From Jatrophihabitans cynanchi (GTDB lineage Bacteria; Actinomycetota; Actinomycetes; Mycobacteriales; Jatrophihabitantaceae): DNA of 64,000 nucleotides. The stretch's first letter is position 1. The number at the start of each line of letters is the position of its first letter. The translations under genes and the position numbers were made by a program. Below, in pieces: positions 18,015-29,513 of this stretch. The DNA lies in NCBI RefSeq assembly GCF_027247405.1, contig NZ_CP097463.1:2480001-2544000 (forward strand), in the 5' to 3' direction. The notes under the pieces were generated by a model that saw only the letters and a list, made by a program, of their open reading frames with translations, made no database searches and had not been told where the DNA came from.

Positions 18015-18833
18015 CGCGAGGACGACCAGGAACGGCAGCGCGGCGCCGAAACCGGTCGCGAGCCCGCCGGCGGCCGAGGTGAACGCGTCCCACCCGCGCT
18101 GCAGGCCGCCCAGGAAGCCGGTGCGCGCATGGTGCGCTGCAGCGGGCGTTGCCGCGGCCGTGCTCAGCGACAGATCGATCGTGGCCAGCGCGGTCTGGTG
18201 CGCGAGCGCCCGCTGCTGCGCCAGCAGGGCCTCCAGGTCCGACTGGCGCTGCGCCAGTTCGTTGTCGATCACGATCATGTCGCTGACCTTGCTCGCGCGG
18301 GAGTACAGCGCGTTGAGCTGGTCGATCGCCAGCTGCGCGCTGCGCACCCGGGAATCGACATCGGCCACCTGCTGGGTGACGTCCTCGGTGCTCATGTGCC
18401 GGTCGAGCTCCTTGCCGAGGCCGGCCAGGTCGTCCAGTGCGGCCGTGGTGTCCGCCGGCCGTACCTTGATGGTCACCGTCGCCGCGGCGTGCGCACCGCC
18501 GCTGCGTTGCTCCGCGTACACGTCCCCGCCGTAGCGGCGCGCGATCACGCCGGCCTGATCGGCCCGCGCGGCCACCTCGTCGGCGTGCTGGACGCTGACG
18601 CTGATGTCCGCCTTGACGATCTTGGACTGCGCATCGGCGACGTCCGGCGCCTTGGCCGCGCCGCCGCCGGCCGGGTTCGCCCGTTCGCCGGCCGCGTCGG
18701 CCGCACGTGCCGGTGCCGCCTTTGCCGCGCCGCCACTCACGAGGGACCGCCCGTCCGATGAGGACGATCCGGAGCACCCGGCCAGCAGGGTGGCAGTGGC
18801 CAGCGCCAGGCCGGCAAGCACGATCGGTCGCAT
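17940..18833 (-). CDS. DUF4349 lipoprotein
   Basis: A 297-residue predicted lipoprotein: signal IVLAGLALATATLLAGC with lipobox LAGC (Cys about residue 19), then an Ala/Gly-rich linker. The DUF4349 domain begins at SKIVKADISVSVQ. It contains a long coiled-coil region (about 140-215, VADVDSRVRSAQLAIDQLNA), and a C-terminal membrane helix (about 262-285, PFLVVLALLGAGGVYGY) with a basic tail. So it is anchored at both ends. The function is unknown. The 3' end overlaps the convergent membrane gene by 75 coding bases. Confidence 0.87.
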   Translation of the reverse strand: MRPIVLAGLALATATLLAGCSGSSSSDGRSLVSGGAAKAAPARAADAAGERANPAGGGAAKAPDVADAQSKIVKADISVSVQHADEVAARADQAGVIARRYGGDVYAEQRSGGAHAAATVTIKVRPADTTAALDDLAGLGKELDRHMSTEDVTQQVADVDSRVRSAQLAIDQLNALYSRASKVSDMIVIDNELAQRQSDLEALLAQQRALAHQTALATIDLSLSTAAATPAAAHHARTGFLGGLQRGWDAFTSAAGGLATGFGAALPFLVVLALLGAGGVYGYRRTRHPAPPQPAAE

Positions 18834-18918
18834 GGTCCGCTCCAGTCAGCTCGGGTTCCTGACTGTCTGGACGAGGCGGCGGGCACGTGCGGTTCTGCGG
18901 CGCGACCGCCGGGACTGC

Positions 18919-20373
<1,455 letters not shown>

Positions 20374-20399
20374 ATCGTCTCAGTTGCCCGCACGTGACT

Positions 20400-20439
20400 G
20401 CGGCCCGGCACGGCGGAACGACCCGCCGTGCCGGGCCGC
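20400..20439 (-). terminator. Strong hairpin terminator after the subtilase gene
   Basis: A perfect 17-bp stem (GCGGCCCGGCACGGCGG at 20400-20416, its complement at 20423-20439) with loop AACGAC. It lies 20 bases beyond the stop of the minus-strand subtilase gene and just upstream of the malic enzyme start. There is no U-tract, as is common in actinobacterial terminators. Confidence 0.8.
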
Positions 20440-20459
20440 GACGGACCCGAGTGGTTGGC

Positions 20460-23400
20460 TCAGTGCGCCACCACGTGCCGCATCACGCTGTGCGCGGGCA
20501 GGTGGCGGGAGTTGCCGGCGTACCGCCACTGGTACCACGCGGAGGCGAACTGGCGGATCTGCGCGCTCGCCCGCCCTTGGGTACCGGTGATGCGCGTGGC
20601 CACCTTCACCCACGCGTGGTTGCGGTTGGCCCGCATCCAGAGCGTCACCTTCGCGTGCACCGGCTGGTGCGTCGTGGTGTCGACCACGCGCACCGTCAGC
20701 GTCGCGTGTCCGCCTGGGTGCACGTGCCGCGAGCCGCCGATGCCGACGTGCGTCCGGTCGAACGCCGGCCGCACCGGTGCCGAGGACGCCGAGTACGCGC
20801 TCGTGCCCGCCGAGGTCAGCGCCGCCACCTGGAACACGTAGCGCGCGCCGTTGGTCAGGCCGGTGATCGTCGCCGACGTGGCCGTCCGGTTGTGGTACGC
20901 CGCCGACGCCGACCGCCAGGTGTGCCCGTTGTTGCTGGAGTACCTGATGTCGTACCCGGTGATCGGGCCGGCGCCGGTCCAGCTGGGTGCCGTCCAGCTC
21001 AGCCGGACCGACCGGTTGCCGGGCGTGCCGCGCACGTGGGTCGGCGCCGACGCCTTGGCCGGGCCGAGGTCGACGACCTGGGCTCGGTTGCCGGTGGCGT
21101 TGTGCAGGTGCAGCACGAGCGCCTTGGTGTGTGCGTTGCGCACGTCGGCGTCGATCGACACCCCGGCCTGGTCGAGGTACAGCGGGTCGGAGACCGCCAC
21201 CCGCGGCTTGGCGACGTCGAAGGCCACCGGGCCCACGTCGTCGACGTCGCCGTTGCTGAGCGGTGCCGCGTACGCGCTGAACGTGCCGACCGTGTAGCTG
21301 ATCGGGAACTTCTTCGGGTTGCCGGTGACGCCGATCGCCGCCGGCCAAACCGGCAGGGTCACCACGTCGGTGTCGAACACGTTGCTGTCGACATCGCCCA
21401 GGTTGAAGTTCACCGGCTCGGCGTCGATCGCATCCCCGGTGTTGAGGTCGATCAGCCAGGCCAGCAGCACGTCGGTGCCGGGCGCGTTCTGTGCGTACAC
21501 CTCGTAGTCCGGCACGTCGTCACCGTCGACGTCGATGTCCACGTACGGGATCGTCGCGTTGCCGATGGTGGCGTTGTCGCCGTAGGTCGCGACGCCGAAG
21601 TACAACCAGCCGTTCTCCAGCGTGCCGTCGTCCGGGCTCCGCGAGCTGCCTGCGCCGACATACTTGATGTCGCCGCCCCTGGCCGTCTCGTTGACCGTGC
21701 AGTCCGAGACGCCGTCGGCGCCGCAGGCGGGCAGCCGCCCGCTCGTGGCGCCGAGATCCATCACCGACACCAGCGAGTCGTACGCCTCCGAGGTGGTCGG
21801 GTCGCCCTGGCGCACCCCGGTGCCGGTCAGCTTCAGCGCAGCCTTGCCGGCGTGGAAGCTGCCTGTGGCAGTCATGCTGGACACCGGCTTGGCGGCGGCG
21901 TACACCGGCACCCGCAGCGTGTCGTGCCCGGCCTGGTCGATCAGCAGCCGGCCCGACGCGTCGGACAGGTACTGGCGGGCCAGCCCGGCCTGCTCGCTCG
22001 CCATGGTCGGGTCGATCGTGTGCCGCAGCGCGTCGGCGGTGACCGTCACGGTGACCGTGGCGTTCGTCGAAGCACCGGCCGCGATCGTGACCGAACTCGG
22101 CGAGACCGAGTAGCTCACCCCGGGCTGCTGGATCGCCGCGCCGTACGACAGCGACAGCGTCGCCGACGACGCACCGGTGTTCTCGACCTTGATCGTGTGG
22201 GTCCTGGTGACGGTCGTCCCGGCCGGCGCCTCGATCACGCCGAACGAGGCGCTGACGGCGCCTTCCATGCCCGCGTCGACGTCGTAGGCGAGGATCTCGG
22301 TGTTCACCGCGTCCAGGGCGTCGACCCGGCCGGCTCCGTCCCGGGCGGGACCGTAGATGTGACCGCTCTGGTTCGCACCGGTGTAGATGTCGTGCGAGGC
22401 GGTGTTCATGATCGCCGCCTTGACCTGCTCGGTCGTCCAGCTCGGGTGCTGCGCCCGGACCAGGGCGGCGATACCCGCGGTGTGCGGGGTCGCCATCGAG
22501 GTGCCCGAGATCGACAGCACCTCGTCGCCCGTGCCCATGCCGGCCGAGGAGATCGTGTCTCCGGGGGCCGTCACGTCCGGCTTGACCACGCCGATGGAGC
22601 CGTGCGTGCCGCGCGAGCTGAACGAGGACAGCAGGTCGGTGATGCTGGGGTCGGTCGAGGGCTGGTTGTTCAGCAGCGTCTTGGTGAACGTGACGTTCAG
22701 GGTGCCCGCGCCGGCTGCGGACTGCAGCCGCGCGGTCTCGGTCTTGGTCAGCTGGAACACCGGGATGTCCTTGTCGCCGGTGATGCCGGCGCCGAACACC
22801 GGGACGTCGCCGGTGAAGATCGCGCCGATCGCGCCGGCGGCCTTGACGTTCGCCGACCGTCCGACCGAGCCGCACTTGCGGGTGGCGTCGTCGGAGTCCC
22901 AGGTCAGCCAGGCGATCTTGCCGGCCACCTTGGCCGCGTCGGCACTCGAGAGCGCGGCGCATCCGTCCGCGTTGGCCGGCGACAGCTCGACCACGTCACC
23001 GGTCACGTCAGGGGCGTTGGCCCAGTCGTAGGCGACCGACACCTGGCCCACCGCGGTGCCGGCGACGCCGCCGGGCGCGTTAACGGTGATGCCGGACAGC
23101 AGTTGGTACGCGTCCACCGAGCTGGCCACGGCCAGCGAGCGCACCGCGTTGCCGGGCGCGCCGCCGGTGTCGGTCAGGTCGCCGTTGTTGCCCATCGCGA
23201 TGACCGGCAGCACTCCGTTGGCCGCGAGCTGGTCGACGACCGCGTTCTCCGGGTCGTCCGGCGTCGCGTAGTCGCCGCCGAGGGACAGGTTGACGATGTC
23301 GAGGTGGTCGGAGAAGTCACCGTTGCCGTCCGGGTCCAGCGCCATGTCCAGCGCCGGGATGACCTCGTCGGTCGAGCCCTCGCAGCCGAACACCTTCAGC

Positions 23401-24404
23401 GAGTACAGGATCGCACCCGGTGCCATGCCGGGGCCGATCTTCATGCCGTCGAGGTCGGAGCCGGTCAGCGCGGTGTAGTCGCCGGTGAACGTCGATCCGT
23501 CGGCGTTCTCACCGTAGCCCGCGACTGTGCCGGCCACGTGGGTGCCGTGCTCGTTGCAGTCCAGTGGGTTGGCGTCCGGGTGCGGCACCGGCTGGTAGGT
23601 GTCCGAGGTCGGGTCGGCGTCGTAGTTGTCGCCGACGAAGTCCCAACCGCCGCCGACCTTGGCCTGCGCGAGGGGCGGCAGCGCGGCGCGCCAGTCGTAC
23701 AGCCCGCCGGCGCTCGCGTGCGTCTCGGCCGCCTTGTACGCGGCCGTGGTGCCGGGCCCGCCGAAGTCGGCGTGCGTGTAGTCCAGGCCGGTGTCGATGA
23801 TGCCGACCGTGACGCCGGCGCCGAGCTGATGGACGTTCGTCCACGTGTTCAGCACCTTCGTCAGCTGGGCCGCGCTGGCGTTCGAGGCGGTCTTGGGCAC
23901 GATCTTGGAGATCTTGACGACGTCGCTGCGGGCGGCGATCGCGCGCAGCGCAGCGGCGTCAGCGGTCACGCCGATGCCGGGAACGGCGTTGCTGACCTGG
24001 AAGAGCTGGCGGGCGCTGCCGTCCTTGGCCCGGACGGCGGCGAGTACCGCGCTCGCGTCCTTCTTGACCTGGCTGCGGCGCGACAGCGCCGCGGACTTGG
24101 CCTTGGACCGCTTTGTCGAGGCGGCGCCGGGAACGGCGCGGTAGGTGTGCGCGGAGGTCGCGGCCGCCCCGGATCCGGCGAGCTGCACGAACACGGTCTG
24201 GCGTCCGGTGGCGTGCTGCAGCGCGCCCATCTTGGCGGCTCCCGGAATCGAGAGGCCGTGCTTGACCGTGGGCGCGGCGTGCGCGCCTGTCGGCGTGGCG
24301 TGTGGAGCCGACGGCTGCGCGTCGGCCGCGCCTGCGACCACTCCGGCGACGAGCAGTGCCACGGCCGTTCCGGCCGTCACCGCACTCGACCTGCGATACC
24401 TCAT
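20460..24404 (-). CDS. Secreted S8 (subtilisin-family) serine protease with PA and FN3 domains
   Basis: Extracellular protease, 1,314 residues. The signal peptide follows MRYRRSSAV (cleavage near ADA-QPSA). An inhibitor-I9-like propeptide spans about 70-185. The catalytic triad is visible: Asp in GIIDTGLDYTH (about 204), His in CNEHGTHVAGT (about 286) and Ser in SGTSMATPHTAG (about 636). A protease-associated insert lies at about 460-575. C-terminal to the peptidase are beta-rich domains, a DIDVDGDDVPDYE segment resembling a calcium-binding loop, a fibronectin type III domain (about 1105-1200, VRGTPGNRSVRLSWTAP) and a final Ig-like/cell-adhesion-like domain. The ATG at 24404 was chosen over 24419 because of the GGGACAGG site upstream. 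Confidence 0.93.
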   Translation of the reverse strand: MRYRRSSAVTAGTAVALLVAGVVAGAADAQPSAPHATPTGAHAAPTVKHGLSIPGAAKMGALQHATGRQTVFVQLAGSGAAATSAHTYRAVPGAASTKRSKAKSAALSRRSQVKKDASAVLAAVRAKDGSARQLFQVSNAVPGIGVTADAAALRAIAARSDVVKISKIVPKTASNASAAQLTKVLNTWTNVHQLGAGVTVGIIDTGLDYTHADFGGPGTTAAYKAAETHASAGGLYDWRAALPPLAQAKVGGGWDFVGDNYDADPTSDTYQPVPHPDANPLDCNEHGTHVAGTVAGYGENADGSTFTGDYTALTGSDLDGMKIGPGMAPGAILYSLKVFGCEGSTDEVIPALDMALDPDGNGDFSDHLDIVNLSLGGDYATPDDPENAVVDQLAANGVLPVIAMGNNGDLTDTGGAPGNAVRSLAVASSVDAYQLLSGITVNAPGGVAGTAVGQVSVAYDWANAPDVTGDVVELSPANADGCAALSSADAAKVAGKIAWLTWDSDDATRKCGSVGRSANVKAAGAIGAIFTGDVPVFGAGITGDKDIPVFQLTKTETARLQSAAGAGTLNVTFTKTLLNNQPSTDPSITDLLSSFSSRGTHGSIGVVKPDVTAPGDTISSAGMGTGDEVLSISGTSMATPHTAGIAALVRAQHPSWTTEQVKAAIMNTASHDIYTGANQSGHIYGPARDGAGRVDALDAVNTEILAYDVDAGMEGAVSASFGVIEAPAGTTVTRTHTIKVENTGASSATLSLSYGAAIQQPGVSYSVSPSSVTIAAGASTNATVTVTVTADALRHTIDPTMASEQAGLARQYLSDASGRLLIDQAGHDTLRVPVYAAAKPVSSMTATGSFHAGKAALKLTGTGVRQGDPTTSEAYDSLVSVMDLGATSGRLPACGADGVSDCTVNETARGGDIKYVGAGSSRSPDDGTLENGWLYFGVATYGDNATIGNATIPYVDIDVDGDDVPDYEVYAQNAPGTDVLLAWLIDLNTGDAIDAEPVNFNLGDVDSNVFDTDVVTLPVWPAAIGVTGNPKKFPISYTVGTFSAYAAPLSNGDVDDVGPVAFDVAKPRVAVSDPLYLDQAGVSIDADVRNAHTKALVLHLHNATGNRAQVVDLGPAKASAPTHVRGTPGNRSVRLSWTAPSWTGAGPITGYDIRYSSNNGHTWRSASAAYHNRTATSATITGLTNGARYVFQVAALTSAGTSAYSASSAPVRPAFDRTHVGIGGSRHVHPGGHATLTVRVVDTTTHQPVHAKVTLWMRANRNHAWVKVATRITGTQGRASAQIRQFASAWYQWRYAGNSRHLPAHSVMRHVVAH

Positions 24405-24631
24405 AGGACCTGTCCCCATCCCTGCGCCGCCGTCGAACTCGGGATCTCCGAGCGACCGAACGCGCGCATGGGCGGAGACGCTAACGCTCAGCGGACGCTT
24501 ATGCCAGGCTTAGGCGCGAAATCGGCGGATTGATCGACCGCGCCTCTCCGGCCAGGACGCGCAGCCGGACCGGCGTGGTGCAAGGATGAGTGGCGCTCGC
24601 CGTTCGCACGTCACAACGAGGTGACCACGCC
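24405..24631. other. Divergent promoter region between subtilase and glutamate dehydrogenase genes
   Basis: 227 bases with no gene. They must hold the promoters of two divergent genes. On the plus side a strong ribosome site GAGGTGA (24618-24624) precedes the dehydrogenase ATG. No clear -10/-35 pair or operator palindrome was recognised. Confidence 0.6.
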
Positions 24632-27600
24632 ATGACCGAGACCCGTCCGGGCACCCCTGCGCCCAGCGGAGTCGATGCCGATACCTTCGCGCGCCGTTTC
24701 CTGGCCCACGCCGGCAGCCAGTTGCCCGGCCGGGACGACGACGAGCTGGAGATCCTCGCGAACGAGAACCTCGCCTTCGGCGCGGTGCGGCGGCCGGGTG
24801 AGACGTTGCTGCGGCTGCGTGAGCTGGACGCGGACACCAGCGCGATCGAGATCGTCACCTCGGACGCCGCGTTCCTGGTCGACTCGGTCCGGGCCGAGCT
24901 GCAGCGCTGCGGCCGGCCCGCCGAGCGGGTGCTGCACCCCCAGGTCGTCGTGCGGCGTGACTCCGACGGCGCGCTCATCGAAGTGCTGGACATCGACGAC
25001 AACGCCGATGTGCCGCCAGGTGCACTGGTCGAGTCGTGGATGTACATCGAGCTGGACGCGGTGCCCGCCGAGGAGCAGCCGGTCCTGGCCGACGACGTGC
25101 GCCGGGTCCTGGCCGACGTGCACCACGCGCTCGACGACGCGCCCGCGATGTACGCCCGGCTGCGGCAGTTGGCGGACGCGCTGAGCGCCGACCCGGGCGA
25201 GTTCGACCGCGAGACCAGCGCCGAGGCCGGCGCGCTGCTGCGCTGGCTCGCCGACGGCAACTACATGATCTTGGGGCACGCCGCCTACTCGGCCAACGAG
25301 CTGGCCAGCCCGCGTGCCCAGGCGCAGGACGACGACGCCGAGGGGGTGCTGCGCGGGGCCGCCCGGATCTCGCCGCTCGAACTGCTGCCCGCGTACCGCA
25401 GCGGCGCCCCGCTGGTGATCTTCAAGTCCCCGCTGGTGTCGACGGTGCGCCGCTCGGTCCGCTACGACTGCGTCACCGTCGTGACGCAGGGTGACGGCAA
25501 GCAGATGATCCACGTGTTCCTCGGGTTGATCACGAACGCCGAGGACGGCCTGGTGGGCCGCGTGCCGGTGGTCCGCCGGCGCATCGCCGAGATCCTGCTG
25601 CGCTCCGGGGTGCGGGCCGACAGCCACACCGGCCGCCAGCTGCTCGCCGCGTTGCGCACCCTGCCGCGCGACGAACTGCTCGAGGCGCCGACCGGCGACC
25701 TGCTGCGGCTGGCCCAGCTGGTGGTGAACCGCGCCGAGCAGAAGACGGTCGGCGTGTTCGCCCGGATCCACCTCAACCGCGACTTCGTCAGCGTGCTGGT
25801 GTACTTCCCGGCCGATCGGTTCGGGCCGGAGACGCGGCGCCGGGTCACCGAGGTGATCTCCCGAAACTGGCCGGGCGAGATCATCGGCCGCGACGACCGG
25901 ATCGTCGAGCTGGACCTGGCCCGGATGCAGTTCCTCATCGCGGTCCGGCCCGGCACGCAGCCGCCGTCGCCGGACCGGCCCGCCGTCGAGGTCGAGGTGG
26001 CCGCGGTGACCCGGCGCTGGAGCGACGACCTGCGCGACCTGCTGGTGGCGCAGCGGGGTGAGGAGGCCGCCGAGCGGCTGATCCGGATGTTCACCGGTGC
26101 CTTGCCCGAGGGGTACAAGGAGGACTTCGACGCGGCGGCGGGCGCGCGTGACCTGATCACGTTGGACGAGCTGCCGCGCGAGGACGGGCTGGCCTTCCAG
26201 CTCTACACGCCCACCGACGAGGACGAGGACGCCGACCGGCGGCTCAAGGTGTTCCGCACCGGCCAGGCCGTCACCCTCGCCCGGGCCCTGCCGATCTTCA
26301 CCCAGATGGGGATCGAGGTGCTCGACGAGCGGCCCTACGAGATCGCACTGCGCGACGCCCAGGACGTCTGGATCTACGACTTCGGCCTGCGGCTGCCCGC
26401 CGGCGTCGACTTCGACGAGGAGCGCTCGACCGCGGTGATCGACGCGCTGCGGCTGCTGTGGCGCGAACAGATCGAGCAGGACGGGTTCAACGCGCTGGTG
26501 GTGCGCACCGGGATGTCGTGGTGGCAGGCCAACATCCTGCGCGCCTACGCCAAGTACCTGCGCCAGGCCGGGACCACCTTCAGCCAGGGCTACATCGAGC
26601 AGGCGCTCGTCGAGCACGCGGCGCTGGCAGAGGGCATCGTCGAGCTGTTCGAGGCGCGCTTCGACCCCGGGCGTGAGGGTCAGGCGACCGAGCCGCTGGT
26701 CGAGCGCATCGAGGCGCAGCTGGCCGAGGTGGCCAGCCTGGACCAGGACCACATCCTGCGCTCGCTGCTCGCGCTCGTCCGCGGCACGCTGCGAACCAAC
26801 GCCTACCGGCTGGACGACGACGGCAACCGGCGCACCGCGCTGGCGATGAAGCTCGACCCGCGCGAGATCCCGGACCTGCCCGAACCCCGGCCCCGGTTCG
26901 AGATCTGGGTCTACTCCCCGCGCGTCGAGGGCGTGCACCTGCGTTTCGGCGCCGTCGCCCGCGGCGGGCTGCGCTGGTCGGACCGGCGCGAGGACTTCCG
27001 CACCGAGGTGCTCGGCCTGGTCAAGGCACAGATGGTCAAGAACGCGGTCATCGTCCCAACCGGCTCCAAGGGCGGCTTCGTCCCCAAGCAACTGCCCGAT
27101 CCCGCCGACCGCGATGCATGGCTGGCCGAGGGGATCGCCTGCTACCGCATGTTCATCTCCTGCCTGCTGGACGTGACCGACAACTACGTCACCGACGCCT
27201 CGGGCGCGCAGACGATCGTGCCGCCGCCGCAGACCCGGCGCTACGACGGCGACGACCCGTACCTGGTGGTCGCGGCCGACAAGGGCACCGCCACGTTCAG
27301 CGACATCGCGAACGGGATCTCGGCCGACTACGGCTTCTGGCTCGGCGACGCGTTCGCCAGCGGCGGCTCGGTCGGCTACGACCACAAGGCGATGGGCATC
27401 ACCGCGCGCGGCGCGTGGGAGTCGGTGAAGTACCACTTCCGCGAGCTGGGGCTGGACACCCAGACGCAGGACTTCACCGTTGTCGGCATCGGAGACATGT
27501 CCGGCGACGTGTTCGGTAACGGCATGTTGCTGTCCGAGCACATCCGGCTGGTCGCTGCCTTCGATCACCGGCACGTCTTCCTCGATCCCGACCCGGACGC

Positions 27601-29374
27601 CGCGAGCTCGTTCGCCGAGCGCCGCCGGCTCTACGGGATGCCGCGCTCGTCCTGGGCCGACTACGACACCTCGCTCATCTCCGCGGGCGGCGGGGTGTAC
27701 CCGCGCACCCTCAAGGCGATCCCGATCAGCCCGCAGGTCGCCGCGCGGCTCGGGCTGCCGGCCACGACCAGCAAGCTCACCCCCACCGACCTGATCCACG
27801 CGATCCTGCTCGCGCCGGTGGACCTGCTCTGGAACGGCGGCATCGGCACGTACGTCAAGGCATCGACCGAGCCGCAGACGGCGGCCGGTGACAAGGCGAA
27901 CGACGCGCTGCGGGCCAACGGCGCCGAACTGCGCGCCCGCGTCGTCGGCGAGGGCGGCAACCTCGGCTTCACCCAGTTGGGCCGCATCGAGTACGCGCGG
28001 GCGGGAGGGCAGATCAACACCGATGCGATCGACAACTCCGCCGGGGTGGACACGTCCGATCACGAGGTGAACCTGAAGATCCTGCTGAACCGGTCCGTCG
28101 CGGCGGGGACGATCACCGTCGCCGAGCGCAACGACCTGCTCGCGTCCGTCACCGAGGACGTCGCGGCACACGTGCTGCGCGACAACTACGAGCAGAACGT
28201 GCTGCTGGGCATGGCGCGCAAGCTGAGCCCGGCGTTGATCAGCGTGCACCAGCGGTTCATCCAGGCGCTCGAGACCGCCGGCGAGCTGGACCGCACGCTG
28301 GAGTTCCTGCCGTCGGACAAGGAGATCGCCGCGCGCGAGGCCGAGGGCATCGGCCTGGTCTCGCCGGAGAACTCGGTACTCGTCGCGTACTCGAAGATGA
28401 CCCTCACCCGCAAGCTGGAGTCCTCGACGCTGCCGGACGAACCCTGGTTCCGCCGTGCCCTGGCCGGCTACTTCCCGCCGGCGATCGCCTCCCGCTTCGC
28501 CGACGAGTTGGACAAGCACCCGTTGCAGCGCGAGATCATCACCACCGTCGTCGTCAACGACATGATCAACCGCAGCGGGACGACGTTCGTTCACCGGGCG
28601 ATCGAGGAGACCGGTGGCGACGCCGCCGAGATCACCCGCGCGTACAGCGTGGTCCGCGAGGTGTTCGGCCTCGGTGAGCTGTGGGCGGAGCTGGAGAGCC
28701 TGGACAACAAGGTCCCGACCGATGCGCAGCACGCCGGGTACCAGGAGATCCGCCGCCTCGTCGACCGGGCGACGCGCTGGCTGGTCGACGTCCGGTTCCC
28801 GATCTCGGACGTCGCGGCCGAGATCGACCGGTTCGGCCCCACGCTGCGCGAGCTCGGCCCGCGCATCGCCGAGCTGGTGCGCGGCGCCGAGCTGGCCGAC
28901 ATCCACGGCGAGACGGCACGGCTGGTCGAGCTGGGCCTGCCGACCGAGCTGGCGACGACGCTTGCGCAGCTGCTCAGCACGTTCCTGCTGCTGGACGTGG
29001 TCGAGATCGCCAACGCCAGCGAGCACTCACCGGCCGAGATCGCCGAGTTGCACTTCGCGCTGTCGGACCAGTTCTACGTCGACGAGATGCTGACCGCGGT
29101 GACCGCGTTGCCGCGAGATGACCGCTGGACGACCCTGGCACGCGCGGCGATGCGGCACGACGTGTACGCGGCGCTGTCGGCGATCACCACGGCAGTGCTG
29201 CGCGGCACCGACGACGCGCTGAGCGCCGATGACCGGACGCAGGTGTGGAGCGAGGCGAACATCGAACGCGTCGAGCGGGCGCGTTCGACCGTGCGCGCCG
29301 CGCTCGACCGGGACACGATCGACCTGGCGACGTTGTCGGTGGCACTGCGTGTGATGCGCGGCCTGCCCACCTGA
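24632..29374 (+). CDS. gdh2: NAD-specific glutamate dehydrogenase, large (GDH-180 type)
   Basis: Interconverts glutamate and 2-oxoglutarate with NAD, in the catabolic direction; 1,580 residues, typical for this class. The N-terminal region (about 1-690) contains the ACT-like regulatory domains. The catalytic core shows RFGAVARGGLRWSDRREDFRT, then KGGFVPKQLP and AADKGTATFSDIAN. The NAD domain contains VGIGDMSGDVFGNGMLL, VGEGGNLGFTQLGRIEYA and GGQINTDAIDNSAGVDTSDHE. The start is the ATG at 24632, eight bases after GAGGTGA. In mycobacteria this enzyme is inhibited by unphosphorylated GarA; a GarA homologue is not in this window, although FHA proteins are. Confidence 0.96.
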   Translation: MTETRPGTPAPSGVDADTFARRFLAHAGSQLPGRDDDELEILANENLAFGAVRRPGETLLRLRELDADTSAIEIVTSDAAFLVDSVRAELQRCGRPAERVLHPQVVVRRDSDGALIEVLDIDDNADVPPGALVESWMYIELDAVPAEEQPVLADDVRRVLADVHHALDDAPAMYARLRQLADALSADPGEFDRETSAEAGALLRWLADGNYMILGHAAYSANELASPRAQAQDDDAEGVLRGAARISPLELLPAYRSGAPLVIFKSPLVSTVRRSVRYDCVTVVTQGDGKQMIHVFLGLITNAEDGLVGRVPVVRRRIAEILLRSGVRADSHTGRQLLAALRTLPRDELLEAPTGDLLRLAQLVVNRAEQKTVGVFARIHLNRDFVSVLVYFPADRFGPETRRRVTEVISRNWPGEIIGRDDRIVELDLARMQFLIAVRPGTQPPSPDRPAVEVEVAAVTRRWSDDLRDLLVAQRGEEAAERLIRMFTGALPEGYKEDFDAAAGARDLITLDELPREDGLAFQLYTPTDEDEDADRRLKVFRTGQAVTLARALPIFTQMGIEVLDERPYEIALRDAQDVWIYDFGLRLPAGVDFDEERSTAVIDALRLLWREQIEQDGFNALVVRTGMSWWQANILRAYAKYLRQAGTTFSQGYIEQALVEHAALAEGIVELFEARFDPGREGQATEPLVERIEAQLAEVASLDQDHILRSLLALVRGTLRTNAYRLDDDGNRRTALAMKLDPREIPDLPEPRPRFEIWVYSPRVEGVHLRFGAVARGGLRWSDRREDFRTEVLGLVKAQMVKNAVIVPTGSKGGFVPKQLPDPADRDAWLAEGIACYRMFISCLLDVTDNYVTDASGAQTIVPPPQTRRYDGDDPYLVVAADKGTATFSDIANGISADYGFWLGDAFASGGSVGYDHKAMGITARGAWESVKYHFRELGLDTQTQDFTVVGIGDMSGDVFGNGMLLSEHIRLVAAFDHRHVFLDPDPDAASSFAERRRLYGMPRSSWADYDTSLISAGGGVYPRTLKAIPISPQVAARLGLPATTSKLTPTDLIHAILLAPVDLLWNGGIGTYVKASTEPQTAAGDKANDALRANGAELRARVVGEGGNLGFTQLGRIEYARAGGQINTDAIDNSAGVDTSDHEVNLKILLNRSVAAGTITVAERNDLLASVTEDVAAHVLRDNYEQNVLLGMARKLSPALISVHQRFIQALETAGELDRTLEFLPSDKEIAAREAEGIGLVSPENSVLVAYSKMTLTRKLESSTLPDEPWFRRALAGYFPPAIASRFADELDKHPLQREIITTVVVNDMINRSGTTFVHRAIEETGGDAAEITRAYSVVREVFGLGELWAELESLDNKVPTDAQHAGYQEIRRLVDRATRWLVDVRFPISDVAAEIDRFGPTLRELGPRIAELVRGAELADIHGETARLVELGLPTELATTLAQLLSTFLLLDVVEIANASEHSPAEIAELHFALSDQFYVDEMLTAVTALPRDDRWTTLARAAMRHDVYAALSAITTAVLRGTDDALSADDRTQVWSEANIERVERARSTVRAALDRDTIDLATLSVALRVMRGLPT

Positions 29375-29479
29375 TCGCTGCCGCTTCCCCCCTGCTGCGA
29401 CGGAAAATCGGCGCGAATTCTGGTAACAGGGTGGGGGGAGCGAAGCAAAGCGGGGCGGGAGGGCCCGGTTGGATCGGCC

Positions 29480-29513
29480 CGACGTGATCAAGAAAGCGAC
29501 GTGATCAAGAAAT
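29480..29513. repeat. 17-bp tandem duplication covering a stop codon
   Basis: Units CGACGTGATCAAGAAAG (29480-29496) and CGACGTGATCAAGAAAT (29497-29513), then a 5-base start of a third. The TGATCA of the second unit contains the stop codon (29505-29507, minus strand) of the ATP-binding protein gene, so the last codons and stop are duplicated just downstream of it. Confidence 0.9.

Noticed and set aside
20394-24533. A 1,379-codon open frame on the plus strand opposite the subtilase gene
   Set aside because: Composition is Arg/Val/Gly-rich with no domain, and it mirrors a well-supported gene. High GC makes such antisense frames common.
24611-29026. A 1,471-codon open frame on the minus strand opposite glutamate dehydrogenase
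   Set aside because: A shadow of a strongly conserved gene, with no recognisable motif or ribosome site.
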